A stretch of 64,000 bases of DNA from DASYAE01 sp036501535. Lineage in GTDB: Bacteria > Actinomycetota > Actinomycetes > Streptomycetales > Catenulisporaceae. The stretch lies in NCBI GenBank assembly GCA_036501535.1, contig DASYAE010000209.1, positions 34,361 through 98,360 on the forward strand, read 5' to 3'. Both the position numbers and the translations under genes were made by a program. Shown here piece after piece: positions 50,178 through 62,200 of the stretch. Under the pieces are notes generated by a model, which was not told the DNA's origin, made no database searches, and saw only the letters and a program-made list of their open reading frames with translations. How positions within the stretch are numbered: position 1 is the first letter of the stretch; every line of letters begins with the position of its first letter.

Positions 50178-50795
50178 GTGACGAATCCGTACTCGGGCGG
50201 TTCCCACCGGATGGCGGGAGGGGACAGCCCCGGCGGCCTGAGCGACCAGGTGTTCAACCGGCTGCTGCAGAACCGCATCCTGTTCCTCGGCGACCAGGTC
50301 GACGACGAGATCGCGAACCGCCTGTGCGCGCAGCTGATCCTGCTGAACGCGGAGGACTCGCGCAGGGACATCTGGCTGTACATCAACTCGCCCGGCGGCT
50401 CGGTCAGCGCGGGCCTGGCGATCTACGACACGATGCAGTACATCGACAACGACGTGGCCACCGTCGCCATGGGCATGGCCGCCTCGATGGGCCAGTTCCT
50501 GCTGACCGCGGGCACGCCGGGCAAGCGCTTCTCGCTGCCCAACGCGGAGATCCTGCTGCACCAGGGCTCGGCCGGCATCGGCGGCTCGGCCTCGGACATC
50601 AAGATCCAGGCGGAGCGGCTGCTGCGCAGCAAGAAGCGGATGATCGAGCTGACCGCGCAGCACTCCGGCCAGACGACGGAGAAGATCGAGAAGGACTCGG
50701 AGCGCGACCACTGGTTCGCGCCGGAGGACGCCCGGGAGTACGGGCTGATCGACGCGATCATCACCTCGGTGAGCCACAACGGCGTCGGGGCCTGA
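50178..50795 (+). CDS. clpP1: ATP-dependent Clp protease proteolytic subunit 1
   Basis: A 205-residue serine protease subunit that forms heptameric rings with the neighbour subunit. Catalytic Ser in GMAASMGQFLL, His in ILLHQGSAG and Asp in SERDHWF are intact. GTG 50178 is preferred over GTG 50169 because AGGTGG lies just upstream at good spacing. It forms a two-gene operon with clpP2 and is probably ClgR-activated. Confidence 0.95.
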   Translation: MTNPYSGGSHRMAGGDSPGGLSDQVFNRLLQNRILFLGDQVDDEIANRLCAQLILLNAEDSRRDIWLYINSPGGSVSAGLAIYDTMQYIDNDVATVAMGMAASMGQFLLTAGTPGKRFSLPNAEILLHQGSAGIGGSASDIKIQAERLLRSKKRMIELTAQHSGQTTEKIEKDSERDHWFAPEDAREYGLIDAIITSVSHNGVGA

Positions 50796-50853
50796 CCGGC
50801 GCGCGAGACCAGGGCAGTGTCACGAGGCAGCGACATGAGAAGAATGGGTAGCC

Positions 50854-51498
50854 ATGTTTGACAACGTCGGCGCGCACCAGGGCCGCTACGTCCTGCCGCA
50901 CTTCGTCGAGCGCACGAGCCAGGGAGTGCGCGAGTACGACCCGTACGCGAAGCTGTTCGAGGAGCGGGTCATCTTCCTCGGCGTGCAGGTCGACGACGCC
51001 TCGGCCAACGACGTGATGGCCCAGCTGCTCACGCTCGAGGCGATGGACCCGGACCGGGACATCATCATGTACATCAACTCGCCGGGCGGCTCGTTCACCG
51101 CGCTGACCGCGATCTACGACACGATGCAGTACGTGAAGCCGGACGTGCAGACCGTCTGCATCGGCCAGGCCGCCTCCGCGGCCGCGGTGCTGCTCGGCGC
51201 CGGGACCAAGGGCAAGCGGCTGGCGCTGCCGAACTCCAGGATCCTGATCCACCAGCCGTACGTCGAGGGCGGCCGCGGCGACCTGATCGACCTGGAGATC
51301 CAGGCGAACGAGATCCTGCGCATGCGCTCGCTGATGGAGCAGATGCTGGCCCGGCACAGCGGCCGCACCGCCGAGCAGGTGCGCGAGGACGTCGAGCGGG
51401 ACAAAATCCTCACCGCCGAGCAGGCAGTCGAGTACGGTCTTATCGACCAGGTTCTCAGCAACCGGGCCGAGGTGCTCGCCTCGACCTCGGGGGTCTGA
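50854..51498 (+). CDS. clpP2: ATP-dependent Clp protease proteolytic subunit 2
   Basis: A 214-residue second ClpP paralogue, which with ClpP1 forms the mixed ring of actinobacteria. Catalytic Ser in GQAASAAAVLLGAG, His in ILIHQPYVEGG and Asp in ERDKILTAEQA. A propeptide of about 15-30 residues precedes the mature region (VLPHFVERTSQGVREYD). Starts 58 bases after the clpP1 stop with GAAGAATGGG as ribosome site. Confidence 0.95.
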   Translation: MFDNVGAHQGRYVLPHFVERTSQGVREYDPYAKLFEERVIFLGVQVDDASANDVMAQLLTLEAMDPDRDIIMYINSPGGSFTALTAIYDTMQYVKPDVQTVCIGQAASAAAVLLGAGTKGKRLALPNSRILIHQPYVEGGRGDLIDLEIQANEILRMRSLMEQMLARHSGRTAEQVREDVERDKILTAEQAVEYGLIDQVLSNRAEVLASTSGV

Positions 51499-51734
51499 GT
51501 CCGCATGGCGCCGCTGCCGCCGGACGTCCGGGTACGGGCGTCCGGGCCGGGGGCGGGCGGGGCGCAACCGGGGCGTGCGCTCCGGGCGACCCGCTTCGCG
51601 CCGGCCGGGCTTTCCCGCGGCACGGCGCTCGGCAATACCCCGTTCCCGGCGGGGACGCGGTACCTTTCTTGGCATGAGGGCTTTGTCGGCACCTGGCCAG
51701 TAGTCCCGGCGTCGAGGCGAAGGAGAACCACCCC

Positions 51735-53027
<1,293 letters not shown>

Positions 53028-53040
53028 GACCCGCCCGTCA

Positions 53041-53061
53041 GGCCGCCGGCCCGCGGCGGCC
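53041..53061. terminator. GC hairpin between clpX and the converging gene
   Basis: GGCCGCCG (53041-53048) pairs with CGGCGGCC (53054-53061), loop GCCCG. It lies between facing stops; no T-tract. Confidence 0.5.
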
Positions 53062-53099
53062 AGCGGCCAGCAGTATGTGTCCGCCGCGTCCGGCCCGCG

Positions 53100-54434
53100 T
53101 CAGGCGGTGTCGATCGCGCTGCGCAGCTCCTGCGCGTCGTACTCGGCGAAGTTCAGCTCGCCCGTCACGTTCCCGGTGATCGCCGGGCTGAACTCGACGA
53201 TGCAGAAGGTCTCGTCGTCGATCCACACGCACTCGGCGATCGTGGAGCCGTCGGACGCCGGCGCGCCGCCGCAGACCGAGCCCTCGGAAGAGCCCATCCA
53301 GCCGTACACCGCATCCTGCATGCCGGCCAGCTGGGCGAAGTCGTGGACGTAGGTGCTGTAGTTGGCCGAGTCGATGGTCGGGGTCAGCGTCGGCAGGGCG
53401 CCGACCGCGTTCCCGATCACGATCGCGGTGAGTGAGCCGGTCGACTCGCCGCCGTTCCCGTACACGCCCACCTGGAGGGGGCCGCCGAGCGTCGTCTGCT
53501 GCGCCGTCACGGTGCTCTGCACGGAGGCCACGAGGCTCTGCGCCTGAGAGTCCGTCAGCTTGGTGTACGGGCCGGCGGTGGCGGGCAGCGTGATCGACGT
53601 CGGGCCGGACGCCGTGGGCAGGTCGGCGGTCGGCAGTCCGGTCGGGAAGTTCGTCGGGATGTCCACGGGCGGGTAGTACGTGGGCTGGCCGCTCTGCGAG
53701 GGCGACGCGCCGAGGCCCGCCGGGCTGTTCGAGCCGGACAGGGCTATCGCGAGGATCACTGCGATCACGACGATGACCGCCGCGGCGCCGCCCGCGATCG
53801 CGCCGGTCCGCTTCCGGTTCGGCGGCTGGCCGCCCGGCGGCACGTAGCCGGGCGGCACATAACCCGGTGGCACATATCCCGGCCACTGGCCCGGATAGAG
53901 CGGCAAGGGCTGCTGGGCGTAGGGCGCTCCATACGGATACTGCGGCGGGTACGGTGGCATGGGCATGCCCGGCTGGGCCACGACGCCCGGCGGGGGCACA
54001 GCTCCGCCGTACAGCGCGGCGTACTGTGCGGCCGCCGCGGCGTCTCCGAACGGTGGGACGGGGGCGTTCGGCGGGTAGGGGTAAGGGTACGGATAGGGCA
54101 CCGCGCCGGGGTAGGGCGGCTGTGCGCCGAGGATCGCGGTCGGCGAGGACACCGCGTTCGGGTCGGTCGGCATCGGCATGGGCATCGGCTGCGGCGGATT
54201 CATCGCCTGCGGCGGCATATCCTGCGGCTGCGGCTGACCGTCGGCCGGCTGCGCCTCCTGCGCCGCCCCCGCTTCCAACGGGGTCGGCCCCGGGTCCGCT
54301 GCCGCCGCGGGCTCTGCCGGCTCGGCGGCCTGAGGCTGCGCCGGTTCCGCCTGCGGTTCCGGCCCGCCCTCCGGCGAGTCCTGCGCCTGCGGTAGCCGGT
54401 CTTCGGGCTCTGGTGACAGCTCCTGCGGACCCAC
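53100..54434 (-). CDS. Pro-rich single-pass membrane protein of unknown function
   Basis: A 444-residue protein. The N-terminal 210 residues are Pro/Gln/Tyr-rich with PYPYPYPYPP and three GYVPP repeats (about 190-205). A membrane helix (about 215-236, AIAGGAAAVIVVIAVILAIAL) and an exterior domain of about 200 residues follow; the exterior part is Thr/Ser/Pro-rich at first. It has two cysteines near the end (SVCGGAPASDG and AECVWIDDETFCIVEFSP). The layout matches many uncharacterised actinobacterial envelope proteins. GTG 54434 follows AGGGGGA. No enzyme motif is seen. Confidence 0.75.
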   Translation of the reverse strand: MGPQELSPEPEDRLPQAQDSPEGGPEPQAEPAQPQAAEPAEPAAAADPGPTPLEAGAAQEAQPADGQPQPQDMPPQAMNPPQPMPMPMPTDPNAVSSPTAILGAQPPYPGAVPYPYPYPYPPNAPVPPFGDAAAAAQYAALYGGAVPPPGVVAQPGMPMPPYPPQYPYGAPYAQQPLPLYPGQWPGYVPPGYVPPGYVPPGGQPPNRKRTGAIAGGAAAVIVVIAVILAIALSGSNSPAGLGASPSQSGQPTYYPPVDIPTNFPTGLPTADLPTASGPTSITLPATAGPYTKLTDSQAQSLVASVQSTVTAQQTTLGGPLQVGVYGNGGESTGSLTAIVIGNAVGALPTLTPTIDSANYSTYVHDFAQLAGMQDAVYGWMGSSEGSVCGGAPASDGSTIAECVWIDDETFCIVEFSPAITGNVTGELNFAEYDAQELRSAIDTA

Positions 54435-54629
54435 GTCCGTTCCCCCTGTTATTCGTTTGTGCGACAGCAGCGTCGGCGCACACTATCAGAGCTATGACCT
54501 GCACGGTGTAGTGTCCGACCGCTGTCCGCGCAGGCCGCGAGGGCACCGTGCCCGCGCCCTCGCGTCGGCTCGAGGCCCCTCAGCCGTAAATAGCACAGAG
54601 CGGTGTCCTACGGTCCCTAGAATTGAAGC

Positions 54630-57299
54630 GTGACCGAATCCAGCCCCCTCCCGAGCCCGGGCGCCCCCAGCGCGAACAGCAGCGCTGCCGCCGCCGCCAC
54701 CCTGCCGCCGCAATATGCGCCCGCGCAGGTAGAGGGGAAGCTGTACGAGCGCTGGGTAGCCGCCGGCTACTTCGAGGCGGACGCGAAGAGCGACCGGCCC
54801 GCGCACACCATCGTGATCCCGCCGCCGAACGTGACCGGGTCGCTGCACATCGGGCACGCCCTCGACATGACGCTGCAGGACGCGGTGACCCGCCGCAAGC
54901 GGATGCAGGGCTTTGAGGCGCTCTGGCTGCCCGGCATGGACCACGCCGGCATCGCCACCCAGAACGCGGTGGAGAAGGAGCTCGGCAACCAGGGCATCTC
55001 CCGGCACGACCTGGGCCGCGAGGCCTTCGTGGCCAAAGTGTGGGACTGGAAGGCCGAGACCGGCGGCAAGATCCTGGGCCAGATGCGGCGCCTGGGCACC
55101 TCGGTGGACTGGAGCCGGGAGCGCTTCACCTTCGACGCGGGCCTGTCGCGCGCGGTGCAGACCATCTTCAAGCGGCTCTACGACGACGGCCTGATCTACC
55201 GCGCCGAGCGCATCATCAACTGGTGCCCGCGGTGCCTGACCGCCCTGTCCGACGCCGAGGTGGACCACCAGGACGACGAGGGCGAGCTCGTCTCGATCCG
55301 CTACGGCGCCGGCGACCGCTCCATCGTGGTGGCCACCACCCGGGTGGAGACGATGCTCGGCGACACCGCCGTGGCCGTGCACCCGGACGACGAGCGCTAC
55401 CGGCACCTGGTGGGCACCGAGATCGAGCTGCCGTTCACCGGTCGGCGCATCCCCGTGGTGGCCGACGCGCACGTGGACCCGGAGTTCGGCACCGGCGCGG
55501 TGAAGGTGACCCCGGCGCACGACCCGAACGACTTCGAGATCGGCCAGCGGCACGGCCTGCCCTCGCTGCTGATCATGGACGAGCGCGCCGCGATCACCGC
55601 GCACGGCCCGTTCGAGGGCCTGGACCGGTTCGAGGCGCGCTCCACCATCGTGGCCGCGCTGCGCGAAGAGGGCCGGATCGTGGCCGAGCGCCGGCCCTAC
55701 CTGCACTCGGTGGGGCACTGCTCGCGCTGCGACACGGTGGTGGAGCCGCGGCTGTCGCTGCAGTGGTGGGTGAAGGTGGCCCCGCTGGCCGCCGAGGCCT
55801 CCGCGACGGTGCGCGACGGCCGGGTGCGCATCCACCCGAAGGAGCTCGAGCCGCGCTACTTCGCCTGGACCGACCACCTGCTGGACTGGTGCATCTCCCG
55901 GCAGCTGTGGTGGGGGCACCGGATCCCGATCTGGTACGGGCCGGACGGCCAGACCGTGTGCGTCGGCCCGGACGAGGAGCCGCCGGGCTCCGAGGCCGAG
56001 GGCTGGACGCAGGACCCGGACGTGCTCGACACCTGGTTCTCCTCGGGCCTGTGGCCGTTCTCCACGCTCGGCTGGCCGGACGATACCGAGGACCTGCGCA
56101 AGTTCTACCCGACCACCGTGCTGGTGACCGGGTACGACATCCTGTTCTTCTGGGTCGTGCGGATGATGCTGTTCGGCCTGTACGCGATGAAGGACCGCGG
56201 GCCGGAGGGCTCGGTCCCGTTCCACACCGTGTCCCTGCACGGGCTGGTGCGGGACAGGTTCGGCAAGAAGATGTCGAAGTCCAAGGGCAACGGCGTCGAC
56301 GCGCTGGACTGGCTGGACAAGTACGGCTCCGACGCGGTGCGCTTCACCCTGGCCCGCGGCGCGAACCCGGGCGCGGACCTGGCCACCAGCGAGGAGTGGT
56401 GCCAGGGCTCGCGCAACTTCTGCAACAAGATCTGGAACGCCACCCGGTTCGCCCTGATGAACGGCGCCGAGACCGGCCGGCTCGGCTCGGCCGGGCCGCT
56501 GTCCTCCGTGGACCGCTGGATCCTGTCCCGGCTGACCGCGGTGACCGCCGAGGTCGACGCGTACATCGAGGACTATCAGCACGCGAAGGCCTGCGAGACG
56601 CTCTACCACTTCGCCTGGGACGAGGTCTTCGACTGGTACGTGGAGCTGTCCAAGGGCCCGCTCGGCTCCGGCGGCGAGGCGCGCCGCACCACGCAGGCGG
56701 TGCTCGGCCACGTGCTGGATGTGACGCTCCGGCTGCTGCACCCTTACATCCCGTACGTGACGGACGAGCTGTGGACCGTGCTGACCGGCGAGCCCTCGGT
56801 GGTGGTGGCCGCCTGGCCGACCGCCGAAGCGTCGCTGCTCGACCCGGCCGCGCAGGCCGAGATCGCCGCGCTGCAGCAGGCGGTGACCGAGGTGCGCCGG
56901 TTCCGGGCCGACCAGGGCCTGAAGGTGGGTCAGCGGGTGCCCGCGCGGCTCACCCTGACCGGGGCGCTGGCCGAGCACGAAGCCGACATCAGGGCGCTGG
57001 CGCGGCTGGCCGAGCCCGGCGGGTCGTTCGCCGGCACCGCGACGCTGCGCACCGCCGAGGCGGAGGTGGAGCTCGACCTGTCCGGCGTGATCGACGTGGC
57101 GGCCGAGCGGGCCCGGCTGGCCAAGGACCTCGCCGCGGCGCACAAGGAGATCGACTCCGCGCGGGCGAAGCTGGGCAACGAGGGCTTCCTGGCCAAGGCG
57201 CCGGAGGCGGTGGTGGCGAAGATCCGCACCCGCCTGTCCGCCGCCGAGGCGGAGACCGAGCGCATCACCGCGCAGCTGGCCGGCCTGCCGCAGGGTTAA
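54630..57299 (+). CDS. valS: Valyl-tRNA synthetase
   Basis: An 889-residue class I synthetase. HIGH is at 73-76 (SLHIGHALD), KMSKS near 547 (KKMSKSKGNG), and the editing domain and anticodon-binding domain follow, with a C-terminal coiled coil (ERARLAKDLAAAHKEIDSAR). The tRNA-Val recognition W-x-x-RQLWWGH region is present (CISRQLWWGHRIPIW). GTG 54630 is the only start consistent with the N-terminus; an Ala/Ser-rich leader precedes the catalytic core. The stop codon lies in a tandem 15-bp repeat. Confidence 0.97.
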   Translation: MTESSPLPSPGAPSANSSAAAAATLPPQYAPAQVEGKLYERWVAAGYFEADAKSDRPAHTIVIPPPNVTGSLHIGHALDMTLQDAVTRRKRMQGFEALWLPGMDHAGIATQNAVEKELGNQGISRHDLGREAFVAKVWDWKAETGGKILGQMRRLGTSVDWSRERFTFDAGLSRAVQTIFKRLYDDGLIYRAERIINWCPRCLTALSDAEVDHQDDEGELVSIRYGAGDRSIVVATTRVETMLGDTAVAVHPDDERYRHLVGTEIELPFTGRRIPVVADAHVDPEFGTGAVKVTPAHDPNDFEIGQRHGLPSLLIMDERAAITAHGPFEGLDRFEARSTIVAALREEGRIVAERRPYLHSVGHCSRCDTVVEPRLSLQWWVKVAPLAAEASATVRDGRVRIHPKELEPRYFAWTDHLLDWCISRQLWWGHRIPIWYGPDGQTVCVGPDEEPPGSEAEGWTQDPDVLDTWFSSGLWPFSTLGWPDDTEDLRKFYPTTVLVTGYDILFFWVVRMMLFGLYAMKDRGPEGSVPFHTVSLHGLVRDRFGKKMSKSKGNGVDALDWLDKYGSDAVRFTLARGANPGADLATSEEWCQGSRNFCNKIWNATRFALMNGAETGRLGSAGPLSSVDRWILSRLTAVTAEVDAYIEDYQHAKACETLYHFAWDEVFDWYVELSKGPLGSGGEARRTTQAVLGHVLDVTLRLLHPYIPYVTDELWTVLTGEPSVVVAAWPTAEASLLDPAAQAEIAALQQAVTEVRRFRADQGLKVGQRVPARLTLTGALAEHEADIRALARLAEPGGSFAGTATLRTAEAEVELDLSGVIDVAAERARLAKDLAAAHKEIDSARAKLGNEGFLAKAPEAVVAKIRTRLSAAEAETERITAQLAGLPQG

Positions 57300-57330
57300 T
57301 AGGCACAGGGCTAATAGGCACAGGGTTGAT
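57291..57330. repeat. Tandem 15-bp repeat over the valS stop codon
   Basis: CAGGGTTAATAGGCA (57291-57305), CAGGGCTAATAGGCA (57306-57320) and CAGGGTTGAT (57321-57330) are consecutive. Being 15 bases long they keep the frame, so valS meets TAA, TAG, TAA, TAG and TGA in series. The first TAA (57297-57299) is the real stop. Confidence 0.85.
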
Positions 57331-57336
57331 CGCAGG

Positions 57337-58215
57337 TCAGCTGTAGCCGAAGTCCTGGGTCCAGTACGGGCCCGCGTCGTCCCGCGACGCTCCGGCCACC
57401 GGGGTGGGGTAATAGCCGACCCCGGTGGACCGGAACTTGCAGTTCAGGATGTTCGACCGGTGCTGGGGCGAGGACAGCCAGGCGGCCACCACGTCCTTCG
57501 GCTCGGCGTATCCGCGGGCGATGTTCTCGCCGCCCGGCGCGTCGTATCCGTCCCGCTGCATCCGGGTCCACGGGGTCACTCCGGCGGGTGAATCGTGGCC
57601 GAAGTAGCCGGCCACCGCCATGTCCCGCGAATGGTCGGCGGCGGCCTGCGCGATCGCCGGGTTCTGGCGCAGGGCGTCGCAGCCGTTCGCCCGCCGCGCC
57701 TCGTTCACCAGATCCATCACCTGGGCGGCGTAACTCTGTCCAAGCCTGGCGGCTTCCGGGGCGGCGGCCGCCGCCGGGGCCCGCGTGGCCGACGCGGCCG
57801 AAGCGGACGGGCCTTGGTCTGCTCCGCCCGGGCCGCCGGCCGCGCTCGTGTCAGCGCTTGAGCCAGCGCTCGCGGAGGCCGGCAGGGCAGCAGGCGGTCC
57901 GCTCTGGGGCGGTCCGGCGTCGCCCGGCGTGGTCGCGGCACGGGTGGCCATCACGTCCGCGACAGGGATCTGGCCCGATCCACCGGCCTGATCCGGCGCG
58001 GCGGTCTTGCCGTCGGCCGTGGCCGGCGGCGCCGTATCGGCGGCCACCAGCAGGCCCTGAGGCCGGGTCCACCCGCTGACGTCCAGCGCGGCCCCGGTGC
58101 CGAGCAGCCCGCCGGCTGCGGCAAGCGCCAGGAGCAAGGGGCTGTGACGGCTCCGCTCGGCCCGATGACTTCGATGGTGCACGACCGCGACTTTACTGTC
58201 GCGGCGACGGCACAT
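57337..58215 (-). CDS. Secreted CAP-domain (SCP/PR-1) protein
   Basis: A 292-residue protein with an N-terminal signal-anchor (about 26-50, LLLALAAAGGLLGTG), an Ala/Pro/Ser linker (60-160) and a C-terminal CAP domain (about 165-292). CAP traits are LVNEARRANGCDALRQNP, ARDM-like DHSRDMAVAGYFGHDSPAG, GENIARGY and AWLSSPQHRSNILN. Function of bacterial CAP proteins is mostly unknown. ATG 58215 gives a basic n-region. The stop is 7 bases after the valS-end repeat, so the two genes are tail to tail. Confidence 0.88.
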   Translation of the reverse strand: MCRRRDSKVAVVHHRSHRAERSRHSPLLLALAAAGGLLGTGAALDVSGWTRPQGLLVAADTAPPATADGKTAAPDQAGGSGQIPVADVMATRAATTPGDAGPPQSGPPAALPASASAGSSADTSAAGGPGGADQGPSASAASATRAPAAAAAPEAARLGQSYAAQVMDLVNEARRANGCDALRQNPAIAQAAADHSRDMAVAGYFGHDSPAGVTPWTRMQRDGYDAPGGENIARGYAEPKDVVAAWLSSPQHRSNILNCKFRSTGVGYYPTPVAGASRDDAGPYWTQDFGYS

Positions 58216-58577
58216 GACGGTGCCCAGCCTTCGGCGTGTCCAAACCTGCCCGGGCCGTATTCGGGGGTCTCGGATTTGACCGGCAGGGGGGATAGTGAGA
58301 CTCTAGAAGCCCGCGCACCTGTCATTTTGCGTGCATGGAGAGCCCTGGGGCGCCGCGCCTGCGCGGCCCGCGCCGGAGGCGGCATGTGGGCACCGGAGCC
58401 CGACTCTGCGAAGAGGCCGAACCGGCGCCCGGATGCCGGACCACGGCACAGGCCGGGCAAATCCGGCCCCCACCGTTACCCGCAACACCGACGCGAATGA
58501 CACGGCGCGTACCACAACTCACGGGACGCGGCTGAGCGGACGCCGCGTCGGTCACCGAAGCGTGGAGGACCGAAGGA
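58216..58577. other. Divergent noncoding region between the CAP gene and a small gene
   Basis: 362 bases with no convincing gene; several Arg/Pro-rich open frames are not supported. It must hold the divergent promoters of the CAP gene and the 69-residue gene. GGAGGAC and AAGGA precede ATG 58578. No riboswitch or strong hairpin is recognised. Confidence 0.5.
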
Positions 58578-58787
58578 ATGGCTAAGGCGCTACTCGGACA
58601 CATCGGGGGCACGGACCCGCGGATGGTCGCCGAGATGCGGCGGTTGCAGCAGCGTGTGCGCGACCTCGAGGATCAGCTGATGCGAGTAAAGGCGGAGAAC
58701 GACTCGCTGGCCGCGGCCGCACGTGCGGCCTCGTTCGACAGTGAGCTGTACGCCGCCGTGGCGGAACGTGAGCCGGCGCTGACCTGA
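58578..58787 (+). CDS. Small conserved coiled-coil protein
   Basis: A 69-residue protein: MAKALLGHIGGTDPRMVAEM, then a heptad-rich segment RRLQQRVRDLEDQLMRVKAE, then NDSLAAAARA. A coiled coil over residues 18-48 is clear. The GHIGGTDPR start and RVRDLE...END pattern is that of a short conserved actinobacterial protein of unknown role. It has a good ribosome site and full third-position GC bias. Confidence 0.8.
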   Translation: MAKALLGHIGGTDPRMVAEMRRLQQRVRDLEDQLMRVKAENDSLAAAARAASFDSELYAAVAEREPALT

Positions 58788-59217
58788 CGGCGCCGGTCCG
58801 GGCCACGACCCGCACAGCCGCAATTCAACAGCGGCAACACAACAGAGCAACGCGACAACAACATGGAGCCGGGTGAGCATTCCGGCCCTCTGATCCACCT
58901 CACGGCGGCGGCTGCGACTCCGCCCCCGGTGGATACCCCTCCCCCAGCCAGTCGGGCCAGACGACCCGGCGGCCGGGGGATCTCTGCGAAGGGACGCGAT
59001 CAGCGTCCCTTCTTCGCGTCTGGACGCATGATCCAGCTGCGGCCGGGCACTCGCCGCCGTCATGCGGCGGGTCCCCGGCGCGGACGACCCGGGCAAATAC
59101 GACTTTCGCCGCGCACGGCGCGGGAGCCGCCGGGAACCACCGGTCCCGTGGGCGGGGCCGGGTACGCTCAGACGATGCTGTCCCGTTCAACGCGCACCCG
59201 CTAGGACTCCGACCGAC
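58788..59217. other. Noncoding region upstream of smc with a hairpin
   Basis: 430 bases without a supported gene. GAAGGGACGC (58988-58997) pairs perfectly with GCGTCCCTTC (59003-59012), loop GATCA, followed by TTCGCGTC; this looks like a terminator about 200 bases after the small gene. The smc start has AGGA 11 bases upstream. Confidence 0.6.
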
Positions 59218-62200
59218 GTGTATTTGAAGAGCATGACGCTGCGCGGCTTCAAGTCGTTCGCCTCGGCCACGACGCTGCGCTTCGAGCCGGGGATCACCTG
59301 CGTGGTCGGGCCGAACGGTTCCGGCAAGTCCAACGTGGTCGACGCGCTGGCCTGGGTCATGGGCGAGCAGGGCGCCAAGTCGCTGCGCGGCGGCAAGATG
59401 GAGGACGTGATCTTCGCCGGCACCGCCGGGCGCCCGCCGCTCGGCCGGGCCGAGGTCACCCTGACCATCGACAACTACGACGGCGCGCTGCCGATCGACT
59501 ACACCGAGGTCACCATCTCGCGGATCATGTTCCGCAACGGCGGCTCCGAGTACGCGATCAACGGCTCGGCCTGCCGCCTGCTCGACATCCAGGAACTGCT
59601 CTCCGACTCCGGCATCGGCCGTGAGATGCACGTGATCGTCGGCCAGGGCCAGCTCGACGCGGTGCTCCAGGCCGGCCCCGAGGAGCGGCGCGCCTTCGTC
59701 GAGGAGGCCGCCGGGGTGCTCAAGCACCGCAAGCGCAAGGAGCGCGCGCTGCGCAAGCTCGACGCGATGCAGGCCAACCTCACCCGGATCGCCGACCTGA
59801 CCACCGAGCTGCGCCGCCAGCTCAAGCCGCTGGGCCGGCAGGCCGAGGTGGCCCGGCGGGCCGCGGTGATCCAGTCCGACCTGCGCGACGCCCGGATCCG
59901 GCTGCTCGGCGACGACCTGGTGAGCCTGCGCACCGCCTACGAGAAGGAGACCGCGGACGACTCCGCGGTGCGCACCCTGCGGGCCGAGCTGGAGCGCGAG
60001 TATGCCGCCTCGCAGGCCCGCGAGACCGAGCTGGAGCACGAGGTGCAGGACCTGGTCCCGCACCTGGCCGCGGTCCAGGAGGCCTGGTACCGGCTCTCCT
60101 CGCTGCGCGAGCGGCTGCGCGGCACCGCCTCGCTGGCCGGCGAGCGGGTCCGCAACCTGAACCAGGCCGCCCACGGCGAGGACCCGAACGAGCGGCGCGG
60201 CCGCGACCCGGACGAGATGCAGGAGGAGGCCGAGCGGGTCCGCGCCCAGGAGGAGACGCTGGCCGAGGAGATCGACCGGTCGCAGGACCTGCTGTCCGAC
60301 GCAGTACGGCGGCGCGGCGAGAGCGAGGCGGCGCTGGCCACCGAGGAGAAGCGGCTGGCCGCGGCGGTGCGCTCGGCGGCCGACCGGCGGGAGAACCTGG
60401 CCAAGCTGGCCGGCAGGGTCGGCGCGGTGCGCTCCCGCTCCGGCGCGGCCGAGGCGGAGATCGGCCGCCTGCGGGCCGCGCACGAGGAGGCGCGCGGCCG
60501 GGCGGGCGTGGTGCAGCGCGAGTACGACGAGCTCAGGGCCCAGGTCGAGGGCGTGGACGGCGGCGAGGGCCTGGACGCCGAGGTGGAGACCGCCACCGAG
60601 GCCGTGGCCACCGCCGAGGACCGGCTGGCGGCGCTGCGCTCGGCCGAGCGGGACGCCGAGCGCGAGCGGGGCGCCTTCGCCGCCCGCAAGGAGGCCCTGG
60701 AGCTGGGCCTGAACCGCAAGGACGGCGCAGGCGCGCTGCTGGCCGCCACGGACCGCCTCTCCGGCCTGCTCGGCTCGGTCGCCGCGATATTGACCGTGGA
60801 GCAGGGCGCCGAGGCGGCGATCGCCGCCTCGCTGGGCCTGGCCGCCGACGCGGTCGCGGTCGCCTCGCCGGACGTCGCGGTCAACGCGATCCGGCTGCTC
60901 AAGGCCGAGGACAAGGGCCGCGCCGCGATGATCGTGGGCGGCCACTACGCCGGCGAGGACGACATCCTGCCCGCGCTGCCGGCCGCGCTGCCCCCCGGCG
61001 CCAAGTACGCCACCGAGCTGGTGTCCGTGCCGCCGGAGCTGAAGGCCTCGGTGCACCGGCTGCTGCACGGGATCGCGATAGTGGACGACCTCGGCGCGGC
61101 CGGCGCGCTGCTCGACGGGCACCCCGAGCTGACCGCGGTGACCCGCGACGGAGACGTGCTCGGCAAGCACATCGCGCACGGCGGCTCGTCCAGCGCCCCC
61201 TCGCTGCTCGAAGTGCAGGCCGCGGTGGACGAGGCGGCCGAGAAGCTGCTCGAGGCCGGCGACCGGGCCAAGCGGCTGCGCGCCGAGCTCGAGGAGGGCG
61301 GCGAGCTGCACCGCGCCGCAAAGCAGGAGCTCGACGCGCTGCTGGCCCAGCGGCGGGCCGCGGACGCCCGCAAGGCGCAGGTGGCCCAGCAGCTCGGCCG
61401 GCTCGGCGGGCAGGCCCGCGGGGCGCTTGGCGAGGTCGAGCGGTACGTCAAGGCCATCGAGGCGGCCGAGCAGGCCCGCGAGAAGGACCTGCAGGCGCTC
61501 ACCGACCTGGAGATCCAGCACGCCGAGGCGGAGGCCTCGGCCGAGGCGCTGGAGGACGACGGCTTCGGCCCGGAGCAGCGCGACAAGCTGGCCGAAGAGG
61601 CCGCCGCGGCGCGCGCGGCCGAGATGGAGGCACGCCTGGCCGTGCGCACCGGCGAGGAGCGGGCCCGCTCGCTGGCCGGCCGGGCCGACGCGCTGGACCG
61701 GGCCGCCCGCCAGGAGCGCGAGGCGCGGGCCCGGGCCGCCGAGCGGCGCGGCCGGGCCGCCGGGCAGGCCGAGGTCGCCCTGGCGGTCGCCTCCGGGCTC
61801 AAGCAGACCCTGGCCTGCCTCGAGGTCTCGCTCAGCCGGGCCGGCGCGCAGCGCGAGGCGGCCGAGCGGGACCGGGCCGAGCGCGAGGCGGCGCTCCAGC
61901 TGCTGCGCGGCCGGGTCCGCGAGCTGGCCGGCGAGCTGGAGAAGCTGACCGACTCGGTGCACCGCGACGAGGTGGCCCGGGCCGAGAAGCGGATGCGGAT
62001 CGAGCAGCTCGAGGGCCGCGCCATGGAGGAGTTCGGCATCACGGTGGAGACCCTGGTCGTCGAGTACGGCCCGGACCAGCCGGTGCCGCCGGCCGCCGCG
62101 CTGCTCGGCGGCTCGCACCTCGGCGAGCAGCTCGCCCCGGACGACCCGCGGCTGGCCCCGACCCCGTTCGTCCGCGCCGAGCAGGAGAAGAAGCTGCGCC

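Noticed and set aside
51505..51734. Short open frame between clpP2 and clpX
   Set aside because: It runs into clpX in another frame, is Arg/Pro/Ala-rich, and lacks a ribosome site; the gap more likely holds the clpX promoter.
54435..54629. T-box leader upstream of valS
   Set aside because: No T-box sequence (TGGNACCGCG-like) or terminator/antiterminator pair was seen in the 195-base gap.
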